Positions 15,423 to 23,977 of a stretch of DNA of 46,008 nt are shown one piece after another; position 1 is the stretch's first letter, and every line of letters starts with the position of its first letter. The notes beneath the pieces are model-generated. The model did not search any database, had not been told where the DNA came from, and worked only from the letters and a program-made list of their open reading frames with translations. Origin of the DNA: CAZFQG01 sp964520785. Lineage in GTDB: Bacteria > Planctomycetota > Planctomycetia > Pirellulales > Thermoguttaceae. A program made the translations under genes and the position numbers. The DNA lies in assembly GCA_964520785.1 (NCBI GenBank), contig CAZFQG010000021.1, positions 1 to 46,008 of the forward strand. Direction: 5' to 3'.

Positions 15423-16931
15423 TCATGGCTTTCGCCGCGACATCACGACGACCGCCAGAATCAAGGCGAGGAGGACGCCGACACCGGGTTCCGGGACGAC
15501 CGACGCAGCGCTCTTCATTCCCCAGTTTGCCCGGATGATATCCAGATCCCCGCTGCCGACGATTCCGTCACCGTCGGCGTCGCCGGCGGCGCGGTCACCC
15601 GAGGAAACCAATCGGCCCCAGTTCGCGCGGACAAGGTCCAGATCGTCCGACCCGACGAGGCCGTCTCCATTGAGATCGCCGGCGAGGACCGTTTTTTGGG
15701 TGTCGAGCGTGCTTGCCTCCGGCTCGACGACGCGGCCGAGAAACAGGATGCTCTCGGTGAGGTTGTCCCGAATGAGGAAGCAGAAGGGATGGTCGGCGCG
15801 GAATTCGGGAATCGGATCGGGATCGACGGAGGTGACCCCCACGACGACGCCGGTCGCCGCCGCCGCCTCCGTCCCCGTCTCGTCGAGCTGAATAAATGCT
15901 TCGTGGATGACTGAACTAATAAAAAGGTCCCGCTCGCCGTTAATTCCGGAGAAATCGGCGGCCAGTGGGTCGAAAGCGTCCACCATGCCCATCGCGGTCA
16001 GGGTGTCGCGCAGCCCAAATTTCGAGGTCATTTCGAACCTCGGCATGGAGACGGCAACGTTGCGCACCGCAAGGCCGTTGAGGTAACCCTCGAGGGCCTC
16101 CGGAGTCAAGGCGGCTTCGAAGGCCGACAGACCGTCGATTTCGTCCGGGAGAAGGGCCACGAAGGAAAGTTCTTCGTCGTTGTAGGGCAATTCGAGTACC
16201 TGGACCCCGTCATACGCCGCATACCTCAAGTCCGCCGTCTGATGCATCATGGGGAGGGTAATACTCTGCCCCGGCGCGACGTAAAACGGCTCATCCGCGG
16301 TTGACTCGGGGTCGAATTGATATTGCCAATCGCCGAGGAAGTAGATTGCATTGGTCAGCACGAGCCGCGTATCCGGCGTGACGCTGCCTTGAGGGAGCAG
16401 GTTTTGAATCTTGTCGTTCGTTTGATCCGCGACCCACTGGTTAATTGTCTCCCGAGACGGCTCCGGCTGGGTGATGAAGTCAAGTTCCTCCAATCCCGCC
16501 TGATAATGCTCCTCGACGGTGCCGAGGAATTCCGTTAGAAACGGATAACCCCGCTGGCCCCACAGCCGGTTCGCGACGTTCAATGTGTACCCCTCCCGGG
16601 CTGGGTCGTTAATCTGACCTATCACACCCCCCATCGCAGGGTGAAACGTCTCTGGAGGGAGAGAAAAGTGGAGGGCATCCGCCATCTGGGTGGAAGTATT
16701 ACCCCGAGCACCGGCGTACGTCATCGCGAGGGCCGTTGAGATACTATACGGGGAGAGGAACAGATTCTCCGTAGAAGAACCGGCGAGCTCCTTGTACAGA
16801 TCCACGGCAAAGCGGTTATTGCCCGAGACGACGGCGGCGAGGTCCTCCGGCGAAGCGGCCGACGTGGACGTAACGACCGAACCGACAAATGCCAGTATCA
16901 CGGTTGACAAAAGACGCTTCGAGCAATTCAT
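15423..16931 (-). CDS. Secreted serpin with dockerin repeats and PEP-CTERM sorting tail
   Basis: Serpins are suicide inhibitors of serine or cysteine proteases. This 502-residue protein has a signal peptide (about 1-26) and a full serpin domain (about 35-415; NRFAVDLYKELAG, SPYSISTALAMTYAGARG, VLTNAIYFLGDW). The hinge GTEAAAATG at residues 353-361 has small residues at P15-P9, as in inhibitory serpins. Counting from Gly353 as P15 puts the scissile bond near Thr367-Ser368. Two dockerin type I-like repeats follow (DLNGDGLVGSDDL and DADGDGIVGSGDL), then a PEP-CTERM tail: VPEP, a hydrophobic helix and SRRKP. It is probably exported and cell-surface sorted by an exosortase system. GGGAGGTG precedes the ATG. 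Confidence 0.95.
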   Translation of the reverse strand: MNCSKRLLSTVILAFVGSVVTSTSAASPEDLAAVVSGNNRFAVDLYKELAGSSTENLFLSPYSISTALAMTYAGARGNTSTQMADALHFSLPPETFHPAMGGVIGQINDPAREGYTLNVANRLWGQRGYPFLTEFLGTVEEHYQAGLEELDFITQPEPSRETINQWVADQTNDKIQNLLPQGSVTPDTRLVLTNAIYFLGDWQYQFDPESTADEPFYVAPGQSITLPMMHQTADLRYAAYDGVQVLELPYNDEELSFVALLPDEIDGLSAFEAALTPEALEGYLNGLAVRNVAVSMPRFEMTSKFGLRDTLTAMGMVDAFDPLAADFSGINGERDLFISSVIHEAFIQLDETGTEAAAATGVVVGVTSVDPDPIPEFRADHPFCFLIRDNLTESILFLGRVVEPEASTLDTQKTVLAGDLNGDGLVGSDDLDLVRANWGRLVSSGDRAAGDADGDGIVGSGDLDIIRANWGMKSAASVVPEPGVGVLLALILAVVVMSRRKP

Positions 16932-17306
16932 TTCTCACCTCCCTTTCGACTGCCCAACGAAAGTTCATTGACATAACTCTGGGCGACCCGGAACCGATCC
17001 GAGAAGGTTACCGCTGAAACGGGGGGTCCGAATGCAACTATGTGAGGCTTACCTTGTAGAACCCCCGAAAGGGCGAGGCCACGCCCCGGTCGACATTCGC
17101 GGACGACCGGTCGCCACGCTCACCCCGTCAATCGTCATTTTTGATGGAATTCCCTGTTTTGTCAATACAATGCCTGGGAGATTTTTTCCTCAAGGGTGCT
17201 TTTGCGGGTACAATACGAGCCGGTACGAACGACTTCAAGCTGCGCTTCGCGACGCCGGATCGCGACCACCGCGGTAAACCTTAGAAGCGCGCACCTCACT
17301 CGCCGA
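16932..17306. other. Intergenic region upstream of the serpin gene
   Basis: This 375-bp stretch contains the serpin ribosome-binding site and presumably its minus-strand promoter. Plus-strand hexamers such as TTGTCA near 17158 and TACAAT near 17209 point toward the antisense of the lipoprotein gene and lead to no visible gene. No coding signal or clear terminator was found. Confidence 0.4.
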
Positions 17307-17762
17307 CTATGGTGTCAGTTCGAAATCGTGGGTCATCGTGCCGCCTCCGGACTCGACGCTGACCGTCAGTTCGGTTTGCCGATTGTACTTTGCCGGAATG
17401 TACTGGACGAACTGACCGACGTTGGCGTCTTGCATATCCGGGGGAAGCATCGCCTTCTGCTGAGGCGTCAACGTTCTTCCGGTATTCATGTACCCGATGA
17501 TGCGGACCTTGTGCGTCCCCACCGGAACGCCGCCACGCACGTCGAGCCGGTAATCGCCGTTTTCGATTTGCGAGCCCGTTTGCGGACCCCGCGTCTCTCC
17601 TTCGGGGTAGAACTGGATTTCACCGATCTCGACCGGTTGGCCGGCGAACGTCACCCGGCCGGTGACGACGCGGCGATCCAGGCCCCCTTGTCCGCATCCG
17701 ACAAGGAGGATGGCCGAAAGGCCGGCGGCGACCGTTCTTTGAAAAACGAAGTGTTCTCGCAT
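17307..17762 (-). CDS. Small lipoprotein with carboxypeptidase regulatory-like fold
   Basis: This 151-residue protein has a lipobox LLVGC with Cys23 as the lipidation site. The mature part reads like the beta-sandwich carboxypeptidase regulatory-like/transthyretin-like proteins common in planctomycetes: VTGRVTFAGQPVEIGEIQFYP, then ENGDYRL and VPVGTHKVRIIGY. No catalytic motif is present. It follows the DUF1559 gene by 15 bp on the same strand, a pairing repeated widely in planctomycete genomes, so the two are probably co-transcribed. A distant relative lies at 35094-35528. The function is unknown; an envelope or surface structural role is likely. Confidence 0.85.
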   Translation of the reverse strand: MREHFVFQRTVAAGLSAILLVGCGQGGLDRRVVTGRVTFAGQPVEIGEIQFYPEGETRGPQTGSQIENGDYRLDVRGGVPVGTHKVRIIGYMNTGRTLTPQQKAMLPPDMQDANVGQFVQYIPAKYNRQTELTVSVESGGGTMTHDFELTP

Positions 17763-17777
17763 TCGCGCATTCCCTGC

Positions 17778-18731
17778 TCAGTAGTCCCCATTATTGATAA
17801 TGATGTCCGTCTGGCCGATGGAACTCTTTCCGGCCCGAGTGGTGAGCGAACGCAGGACGGCGGCGGCGATATCCTGCTGCAGGAAATGGACGCTCCCATC
17901 GGCGAACGAGAAGTGGCATCCGCCCGGGTGGTAGCTGGAAAAGCCGGTATCGCGAAGCCCCCGGTACGGACCGGAAACCGGCGGCCACTTTCCCCCGGGA
18001 ACGGTCCACATCCCGTTGATTCCATCGCCGGTGTCCAGAATGTTCCAGGAAATCCACGGATGACCCTGATGGGTTCCCGGCCCTCCGCCGGTGATTTCGC
18101 CGATCAACAGCGTTTGACTGGTTCCGTCGGTGATGTCGCGGATTCGGCAGGCGGCACCGGTGACCTTCCCGCTGGAATCCACGATGGCCCCCATGACCCC
18201 GTCGGTTTCGTTAAACGGCTTGGGCCACACCGTCGAGGTGGTCAACCACTCGTAACTATCGGCGACCCCGCACATGCAGGTCCTCGCCGCGTCGTCATCC
18301 GGCGTGGGACCGACGTAGACGTTGGGATTGCTGCTGACGATGATCCATGTTTCGGAGGATTGCGAGTCGGAAGGACAGAGGTAGGTCTCGATCCGTTTTC
18401 CGCCCGCCTCCGTGTTCGGGTGACCCGGAATATGGACGAAATACTGCTCCTCGAAGTCGATGGCATCGTAAACCGCGCCTTGTTCGATAAAGGGAAGAAT
18501 CAGCGCGGACCAACTGTACCACCGCGGGTGAAACATCCCGGGAGGAAAACTGGAAAAACTCGATTCATAGTTGTGCATGCCAATGGCGACCTGCTTGAAC
18601 CGGCTGGCGCACTGAATTCGCCGAGCCGCTTCCCTCGCGGCTTGGACCGCCGGCAAGAGTAGGGCGATCAAGATACCGATGATGGCGATGACCACCAGGA
18701 GTTCGACAAGCGTAAATCCTTTTCGTTTCAT
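17778..18731 (-). CDS. DUF1559 prepilin-like (pseudopilin) protein
   Basis: This 317-residue protein opens with a type IV prepilin leader, KRKGFTLVELLVVIAIIGIL, which is cut after Gly by prepilin peptidase and leaves a methylated Phe. The hydrophobic helix and AREAARRIQC follow. The C-terminal signature around YHPGGCHFSFADGSVHFL is the DUF1559 hallmark. The family is massively expanded in Planctomycetes, and its members are thought to form pseudopilus or surface structures. The start is set at the second Met because GAGGTG is correctly placed upstream of it; the first ATG, 12 bp earlier, overlaps that site. It heads an operon with the small lipoprotein. Confidence 0.95.
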   Translation of the reverse strand: MKRKGFTLVELLVVIAIIGILIALLLPAVQAAREAARRIQCASRFKQVAIGMHNYESSFSSFPPGMFHPRWYSWSALILPFIEQGAVYDAIDFEEQYFVHIPGHPNTEAGGKRIETYLCPSDSQSSETWIIVSSNPNVYVGPTPDDDAARTCMCGVADSYEWLTTSTVWPKPFNETDGVMGAIVDSSGKVTGAACRIRDITDGTSQTLLIGEITGGGPGTHQGHPWISWNILDTGDGINGMWTVPGGKWPPVSGPYRGLRDTGFSSYHPGGCHFSFADGSVHFLQQDIAAAVLRSLTTRAGKSSIGQTDIIINNGDY

Positions 18732-18931
18732 TTCACACCTCATTTCACGCGAATTCTCCGTGGACGCGGTTCAGCGGCACGACCCGGAGCGAAGTAATCG
18801 GCGCGGGAACAATCCCGACGCGATATCGTTCTTTGCCCTCCGCTTCTCGGGGCGTGCCACTTTCCGCGTTGTTACTTCTCCATGCCCTCACGGGCACACT
18901 ACGAACGCGCGCAATTATCTTTAGGGCGCGT

Positions 18932-20545
18932 TCATCGACGCCGAGTCGCGATCACCGCGGCAAACGCAACGACCACGAGCATCAACACGCTTGGCTCCGG
19001 GACCGCCGCCGCGGCGGTCGCGCCCCAGTTGGCGCGGACGATATCCAGGTCGGCGCTGCCGACCGATCCGTCCCCGCTGGGATCGCCGGCGGCCAAGTCG
19101 CCCGGGGTCACGGTGTTTCCCCAATTCCCGCGGACGATGTCCAGGTCGGCGCTGCCGACCATGCCGTCACCGTTGAGATCACCCGGCAGTCCTGCGGAAA
19201 CCTCCGGCTTGTAGGCACCGTGGTCGAAGCGGACGTAGTCGATCAACGTGGTTCCCCCGGCGGCGCTACCGGCATCGCCGAAGTAGATCGCGTCGCGGAC
19301 GAAAGACCGGTTGATCGCCAATCCCTCCTCGTTCAGAAGAACATCGTCTCGCCATAGCCAGTAAAGGCCCCCGCGGGCATCGGTATCGCGAACGACGCGG
19401 AAGACGTGAAAATCGTCGGTATTATCGTCCGTTTCAAACGTGACTCCAACGAGGGTGACGCTCGTCGCGCCGACGCTCAGGATGGCCAAATCGTTGTTAT
19501 CGGAGGGACACATCACGACGTCGTACGGGGCGATGACGTCGGTCTGGTCGACGATCTGAACCCGCGTCTCCATCGTGATCCCGTTTGCCGCGGGAAATCC
19601 GACGCTTGCCCAAATGCGGCTCGGATCGTTGATGCCTCCGTGGAAGTAACACGCGTCTCCGGTATTGGGTGAGACGATCTCGAGTGTGCCATTTCCCGGG
19701 AACGAGTAGGAGGCGCCTCCTCCCACGCCGGCGACGAAGTCGCCGACTCCGTTGGAATCGAGGTCGATGGCGCCGACGTCGGTCGGATCGACATCCATGT
19801 CGTATTTGTAGGTGAATGCGTCGGACGACATCGAGTCCAAGTCATCCGCGCTGGGAGGGGGAGGAATGATCTGGCCGACCGGAGCGTAGGCGCCGCTCGT
19901 ATCGACCGCCAGGCTATCGATGAGGATTTCACCGTCCTTTTGGGCCCCGGTAACGGCTCCGATGAACAGTCGCTGAAACGAATAATTCAACCCAACGAGC
20001 GAACTGTTCATCAATACGCCGTCGACCCAGAGGGAGGCTAGCCCGCCGCTCTCCTCGGCGAAACGGAGGGTGTGCATACCGTCGGTGAAATCGGTGGTCA
20101 ATGCGTAGCTCTTCAGCGGGTTTCCCGCTCGTACGCGCGAGGCGCCGCCGTAGAAGGCGTGATACTCACTCATGGTGCCGTCACATGCGATGACACCGAG
20201 GGGACCCTGTTCGCTCGTCTCCGCCTGGGTGACCTGATAAGTGATCTCGAAGGTCCAACCGGGCGCGTCGACTAGAGCCTGGTTCCAAACATAGTATCCG
20301 CCGGCCGTACCCGCGTTGTCCGGCGAGTACCGCAGTTGGGTGCCTTCGACGACGCCGTTCGGGCCGTAGGGAACACCCTCTATGGTTTGCGGCGTGGGCG
20401 TCCAATCCACCGACGTCGCGAGGTCGGCTCCGTTGTAGACGAAGGTAAACGTCGACGCGTCCTTCTCCGTCATGATTTGCGCGGATAATGGCGCGGCGCA
20501 CAGGCCGATCACCAGAATCGGGGTGAGAAAAGTCAGTCGTTGCAT
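18932..20545 (-). CDS. Secreted two-domain lectin-like protein with dockerin repeats and PEP-CTERM
   Basis: This 537-residue exported protein has a signal peptide ending at LSAQ (about residue 23). It then has two beta-rich, concanavalin-A/LamG-like segments (about 30-220 and 240-445) that share features such as an LRF/FRV strand, a W.DG/W.DD.L turn and an IDS/IDYVRFD end strand, suggesting internal duplication. Dockerin-like repeats (DLNGDGMVGSADL, DPSGDGSVGSADL) and a PEP-CTERM tail (VPEP, hydrophobic helix, TRRR) end it. These tails closely resemble those of the serpin 2 kb away. No catalytic residues are evident; carbohydrate binding is a guess. The start was chosen at the Met before the signal peptide, with GGAGG 9 bp upstream. 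Confidence 0.88.
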   Translation of the reverse strand: MQRLTFLTPILVIGLCAAPLSAQIMTEKDASTFTFVYNGADLATSVDWTPTPQTIEGVPYGPNGVVEGTQLRYSPDNAGTAGGYYVWNQALVDAPGWTFEITYQVTQAETSEQGPLGVIACDGTMSEYHAFYGGASRVRAGNPLKSYALTTDFTDGMHTLRFAEESGGLASLWVDGVLMNSSLVGLNYSFQRLFIGAVTGAQKDGEILIDSLAVDTSGAYAPVGQIIPPPPSADDLDSMSSDAFTYKYDMDVDPTDVGAIDLDSNGVGDFVAGVGGGASYSFPGNGTLEIVSPNTGDACYFHGGINDPSRIWASVGFPAANGITMETRVQIVDQTDVIAPYDVVMCPSDNNDLAILSVGATSVTLVGVTFETDDNTDDFHVFRVVRDTDARGGLYWLWRDDVLLNEEGLAINRSFVRDAIYFGDAGSAAGGTTLIDYVRFDHGAYKPEVSAGLPGDLNGDGMVGSADLDIVRGNWGNTVTPGDLAAGDPSGDGSVGSADLDIVRANWGATAAAAVPEPSVLMLVVVAFAAVIATRRR

Positions 20546-20797
20546 CTTGGAGGTCCTCCAATCAAAAAAACAAGGAAACTGGGGAAAAGTGGGGCGAGAG
20601 GTCCACGCGGGCGTCCGCCGCGTCTTGATCAATCCGTGGGCCGACAGGTCGTTTCGTTTGGTTTCTCTGGTCCGCGGACCGGTTCAAGGACGGCGGGGCC
20701 GCGCCGAATGGGAACCGCTCGATCGAAATACTTGTTGTTTGTTTCATTCGGGTATTTGGTGATATTGAAATCCGCCGGGTCTGACGCGTTCTTTCAG

Positions 20798-22000
20798 TCA
20801 GGCGTTGTTTCGAATCAGGGGTTCCGTTGGACGGTCGCGCCCCTTGTCGCTTCGCCAGTGCGGCGCTCGCGCCGTCGCGTTGCGAGGGGGAATGAATTCC
20901 GTCGGAAGAACGAGCCGCTCGGGTACGGAAGGCCGGTTCTCCGAGATTCGGACGAGCATCCGTCCGATCCGGTCGGCGGCCTCGATGTCCGAGACCGACG
21001 AGACGGCGCTGGGATACGAGTATCCGGATTCGGAATACGCGTCGTGGAATCGCTGGACGGCGATTTCGAGGTCCGTTCCAAGACGAAGCCCTCGTTCCTT
21101 GGCGATCGAGGCGATCTTCTCCGCTACCCGGAGTGATCGCGTGAGAATTCCCGTTGGGGGACTTTCGCCCCCAAGCGTCTCCTGAACCGACAGTTTCGGG
21201 GGAAGCGGGTCATTGCCCGAGAACCGGACGACCAACGCGTCGGGCCGGAAGCCGGCGTCTCCCATGATTCGGTGGATGCCGTCGAGAAAATGGTGGTCTC
21301 CCGGGCGACTTCCTCCGTCGGCGAAGAGTGCCAGCCGCCGGTGGCCGCGGTCGATCAGATATTGGGTCAACTGCCTTGCCGCCTGGCCATTGTCGACGTC
21401 GACGGAGGCCAGCGGCGCGTCTCCTTGATAAACGGAGCCGAAAACGACCGTCGGAATACGGCTCTCGGCGAAACAGCGGTACACGGCGCGCGAGCACCCC
21501 GACGCGATGATCCCGCTCCAGTCGTCGCTTTCGGAAATCCGTTCCACGAGGTCGCGAGCCGGCCACTCTCCGGTCTCCCAGGGAAGGAATGAAAACTGGA
21601 CACGCACCTCGGGGATCGCTCCGCGGAGTCCCTCGATGATTGCGCCGCTCCGGGGGGCGCTCCGCTCGTCCGATTGGTTCGCGGAGACGACGTGGACGAT
21701 GGCGCACCGCCGCCTTGCGGGGTCACGTCGATCTCCGATCGCCGGTCCGACGAACGTGCCTCGCGCACGTCGTCGCACAAGCACGCCGCGCTGGGCCAAC
21801 TCGGCCATCGCCCGATCCGCCGTCGCGCGGCTGACGTCCAAAAACCGGGCCGCTTCCACCGCCGTCCAATACCGGTCCCCCTCGCGTAGTCCACGTCGGA
21901 GGATATCTCCTTCGAGAAGCTCCGCCAGATGATCCGTCGAAGGAATCCCCCTAGGAATGGGGTTTTGAGAGAAGTCAGAGTTCGCACCATATAGTCTCAT
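20798..22000 (-). CDS. GntR-type DNA-binding domain fused to LacI-type sugar sensor (AraR-like regulator)
   Basis: This 400-residue transcription factor has a winged helix-turn-helix (about 20-85: HLAELLEGDILRRG, WTAVEAARFLDVSRATADRAMAEL, RRRARGTFVG). A periplasmic-binding-protein-like effector domain follows (about 100-375), with RGHRRLALFADG typical of the LacI family. This architecture is that of AraR, which releases DNA on binding a sugar. The ATG at 22000 is preferred over a GTG three codons upstream. A 23-bp dyad sits immediately upstream of that ATG, suggesting autoregulation. Likely targets are the neighbouring oxidoreductase, fucosidase or lectin genes, but no second copy of the dyad was seen in the window. 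Confidence 0.93.
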   Translation of the reverse strand: MRLYGANSDFSQNPIPRGIPSTDHLAELLEGDILRRGLREGDRYWTAVEAARFLDVSRATADRAMAELAQRGVLVRRRARGTFVGPAIGDRRDPARRRCAIVHVVSANQSDERSAPRSGAIIEGLRGAIPEVRVQFSFLPWETGEWPARDLVERISESDDWSGIIASGCSRAVYRCFAESRIPTVVFGSVYQGDAPLASVDVDNGQAARQLTQYLIDRGHRRLALFADGGSRPGDHHFLDGIHRIMGDAGFRPDALVVRFSGNDPLPPKLSVQETLGGESPPTGILTRSLRVAEKIASIAKERGLRLGTDLEIAVQRFHDAYSESGYSYPSAVSSVSDIEAADRIGRMLVRISENRPSVPERLVLPTEFIPPRNATARAPHWRSDKGRDRPTEPLIRNNA

Positions 22001-22001
22001 A

Positions 22002-22024
22002 CTAACCACTGTAACAAATGTTAG
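22002..22024. promoter_or_regulatory. Operator-like dyad at the GntR/LacI regulator start
   Basis: The 23-bp site has exact mirror-image blocks CTAAC-N3-TGT-N-ACA-N3-GTTAG around one central base. The TGTnACA core, and the half-site ATTTGT on the minus strand, resemble operators of GntR-domain regulators such as AraR (ATTTGTAC half-sites). It lies directly upstream of the regulator ATG at 22000, in an AT-rich stretch with a minus-strand TATAAT at 22061-22056. The sequence between 22025 and 22193 otherwise shows nothing recognisable. Confidence 0.6.
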
Positions 22025-22193
22025 TTTTATGTCAATAACTTACCAATTAATACTCATTATAACTCTCTCGATTAAATCATTTGACATATTGATCCGAGGA
22101 CGTCGAGCATCCATGGAGACGGGAGTGACACCTTTCGGCAAGAGAATGGGTACGGATGGTCCCGTGGGCAGCTCACGTTTTGCTTGTGGTGTT

Positions 22194-22304
22194 CTAGTGC
22201 TTTGTCAAACGTAAATGTTCGGGTTGCCGTTTTGGATTCACTCGGGAGATTACGGTGCTTCGCAATGTTGCCAACCCGTAAAACAAGTGTTGACAAAGCA
22301 CTAG
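22194..22304. mobile_element. MITE-like element (111 bp, 15-bp perfect terminal inverted repeats)
   Basis: The ends CTAGTGCTTTGTCAA (22194-22208) and TTGACAAAGCACTAG (22290-22304) are perfect inverted repeats. After a 12-base spacer on each side, GGGTTG recurs in inverted orientation, so the symmetry extends inward in imperfect form. No coding capacity is present. Small size, sharp ends and an intergenic position fit a non-autonomous element. A clean target duplication was not identified. A large RNA hairpin or a regulator site is the alternative. Confidence 0.55.
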
Positions 22305-22437
22305 GTTCGTTGCCCGCGCGTCGCTATACTAACGATACTGAGGTCTTTCCACCCAGCGCCGGCATTCGCGGCGGCCGCTGCAATTCCCGGCCCCTCCCTG
22401 TCCCCCACCCGTTTCCGTACCAAAGAGGATTCCCAGG

Positions 22438-23775
22438 ATGAGAACGAAGCAACCGAAAACACGACGCGAGTTTCTGGAACAGACGACCGGCGCCCTCGGC
22501 GGCGCGGCACTGATCAGCGCGATCTCCACCCGCGCCCACGCGGCGGAGGAGAACACGATCAACGTGGCCCTCGTCGGGTGCGGCGGCCGCGGGACCGGCG
22601 CCGCGGCGAACGCCCTTTCGACGAAAGGCCCGGTGAAGCTCATCGCGATGGCCGACGTGTTCGACGACCGGTTGGATTCCAGCTTCGAGAATCTCTCGAA
22701 GCAATTCGAGAAGCAGGTGGACGTTCCGGAAGACCGGCGGTTCCTGGGGTTCGACGGCTACAAGAAGGCGATCGACCTGTTGAAGCCGGGAGACGTGGTC
22801 CTGCTGACGACTCCACCGGCGTTCCGGCCCATGCACGTGGAATATGCGGTCGAGAAGGGGATCAACGTCTTCATGGAGAAGGCCTTCGCCGTCGACGGCC
22901 CCGGTATCCGGCGAATCATCGAGGCCGGCAAGAAGGCCCGGGAAAAGAACATCAAGATCGCCAGCGGTCTGATGTCTCGCCACTACAAGCCGCTGGAACT
23001 GGCGGTCGAGCAGATTCATAAAGGAGCGATCGGCGATCTCATCACACTATGGGCCTACCGACAACACGGCCCGGTGGGATTCTCGCCGAAGGGGGAAGGT
23101 CAGAGCGACCTGGCGCACCAGATTCGCAACTATTCCTGTTTCACCTGGGTCAACGGCAGCTTCATTCTGGACTGGCTGATCCACAATCTGGATGTCTCCT
23201 GCTGGTGCAAGGACGCCTGGCCCGTCTCCGCCCAGGGGCAAGGGGGCCGGCAGGTCCGCGACGCGAAGGACCAGCTCTTCGACCATTACGCGGTCGAATA
23301 CAGCTTCGCCGACGGCACCCGGCTTTTCGCCCAGGGCCGCCACATGCACAATTGCTGGGGGTTTTTCGGCGACGTGATCCACGGCACGACCGGCTGCGCC
23401 GTTCTGGGGGAGGGAATCAACGACCCGAAGGTCTTCAAGGGGCACAAGGCGGAAAACGACAAAATCATCTGGCGCTACGACGGGCCGCCCTGGAACCACT
23501 ACCAGTACGAGCACGACCTCCTCTTCGACGCGATCCGCAACGACACGCCGTATAACGAGGCCGAACGCAGCGCCTACGCAGCGCTCACCGGAATTCTCGG
23601 CCGCATGGCCGCCGAATCCGGAAAGGAAGTCACGTGGGAACAGGCACTCAACTCCGACCTCGTCCTGGCCCCCGGACTGGAGAAACTCCAGTCGCTGGAC
23701 GATCCGGCCCCCGTCCAACCGGACGCCGAAGGCAACTACCCCATCGCCATGCCCGGGTTCACGAACGTTCTCTGA
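22438..23775 (+). CDS. Gfo/Idh/MocA family oxidoreductase, Tat-exported, EKA variant
   Basis: This 445-residue predicted NAD(P)-dependent oxidoreductase has a Tat-like signal peptide (TRREFLEQ, cleavage near HAA at about residue 35). The Rossmann loop is VALVGCGGRGTG (about 43-54). The normally invariant EKP of the family reads EKA here (Glu147-Lys148-Ala149 in VFMEKAFAVD). The C-terminal half contains INGSFILDWLIHNLD-like and GRHMHNCWGFFGD segments of the planctomycete subgroup. Lys148, usually the catalytic Lys, is kept. AGAGGA lies 8 bp before the ATG. The substrate is unknown. A fucosidase lies convergently downstream and an AraR-like regulator divergently upstream, suggesting carbohydrate use. 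Confidence 0.93.
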   Translation: MRTKQPKTRREFLEQTTGALGGAALISAISTRAHAAEENTINVALVGCGGRGTGAAANALSTKGPVKLIAMADVFDDRLDSSFENLSKQFEKQVDVPEDRRFLGFDGYKKAIDLLKPGDVVLLTTPPAFRPMHVEYAVEKGINVFMEKAFAVDGPGIRRIIEAGKKAREKNIKIASGLMSRHYKPLELAVEQIHKGAIGDLITLWAYRQHGPVGFSPKGEGQSDLAHQIRNYSCFTWVNGSFILDWLIHNLDVSCWCKDAWPVSAQGQGGRQVRDAKDQLFDHYAVEYSFADGTRLFAQGRHMHNCWGFFGDVIHGTTGCAVLGEGINDPKVFKGHKAENDKIIWRYDGPPWNHYQYEHDLLFDAIRNDTPYNEAERSAYAALTGILGRMAAESGKEVTWEQALNSDLVLAPGLEKLQSLDDPAPVQPDAEGNYPIAMPGFTNVL

Positions 23776-23977
23776 AGGCGCAGTCGAGCTTGACCGTTCG
23801 ATGCCGTCCGCTCCAAACCTATTCCCCCGCGGACCGCGTCGTTGCGGAAGGTGGATTTCGACCGGCGGAAGAAACCTGAAGAGACCCCAAACGCGCGGCC
23901 TCGCCGCGGTTCGAGCCGACTTCTTCGCGCAACGCGCGGCCTTCGACGAATCGTCGTGCGGACGCGAGTGCGGTCGC

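Noticed and set aside
17196..18662. Long plus-strand open frame opposite the DUF1559 and lipoprotein genes
   Set aside because: The minus strand carries the prepilin leader and DUF1559 signature with good ribosome-binding sites; the plus frame has none.
20669..20680. 12-bp palindrome GGTCCGCGGACC upstream of the lectin-like gene
   Set aside because: GC-only palindromes of this length are expected by chance in such DNA, and no promoter context was seen.
23891..23941. Direct repeat ACGCGCGGCC twice, with a small GC hairpin
   Set aside because: Short, in GC-rich convergent spacer DNA, with no T-tract. Likely chance; could at most be a weak termination region.
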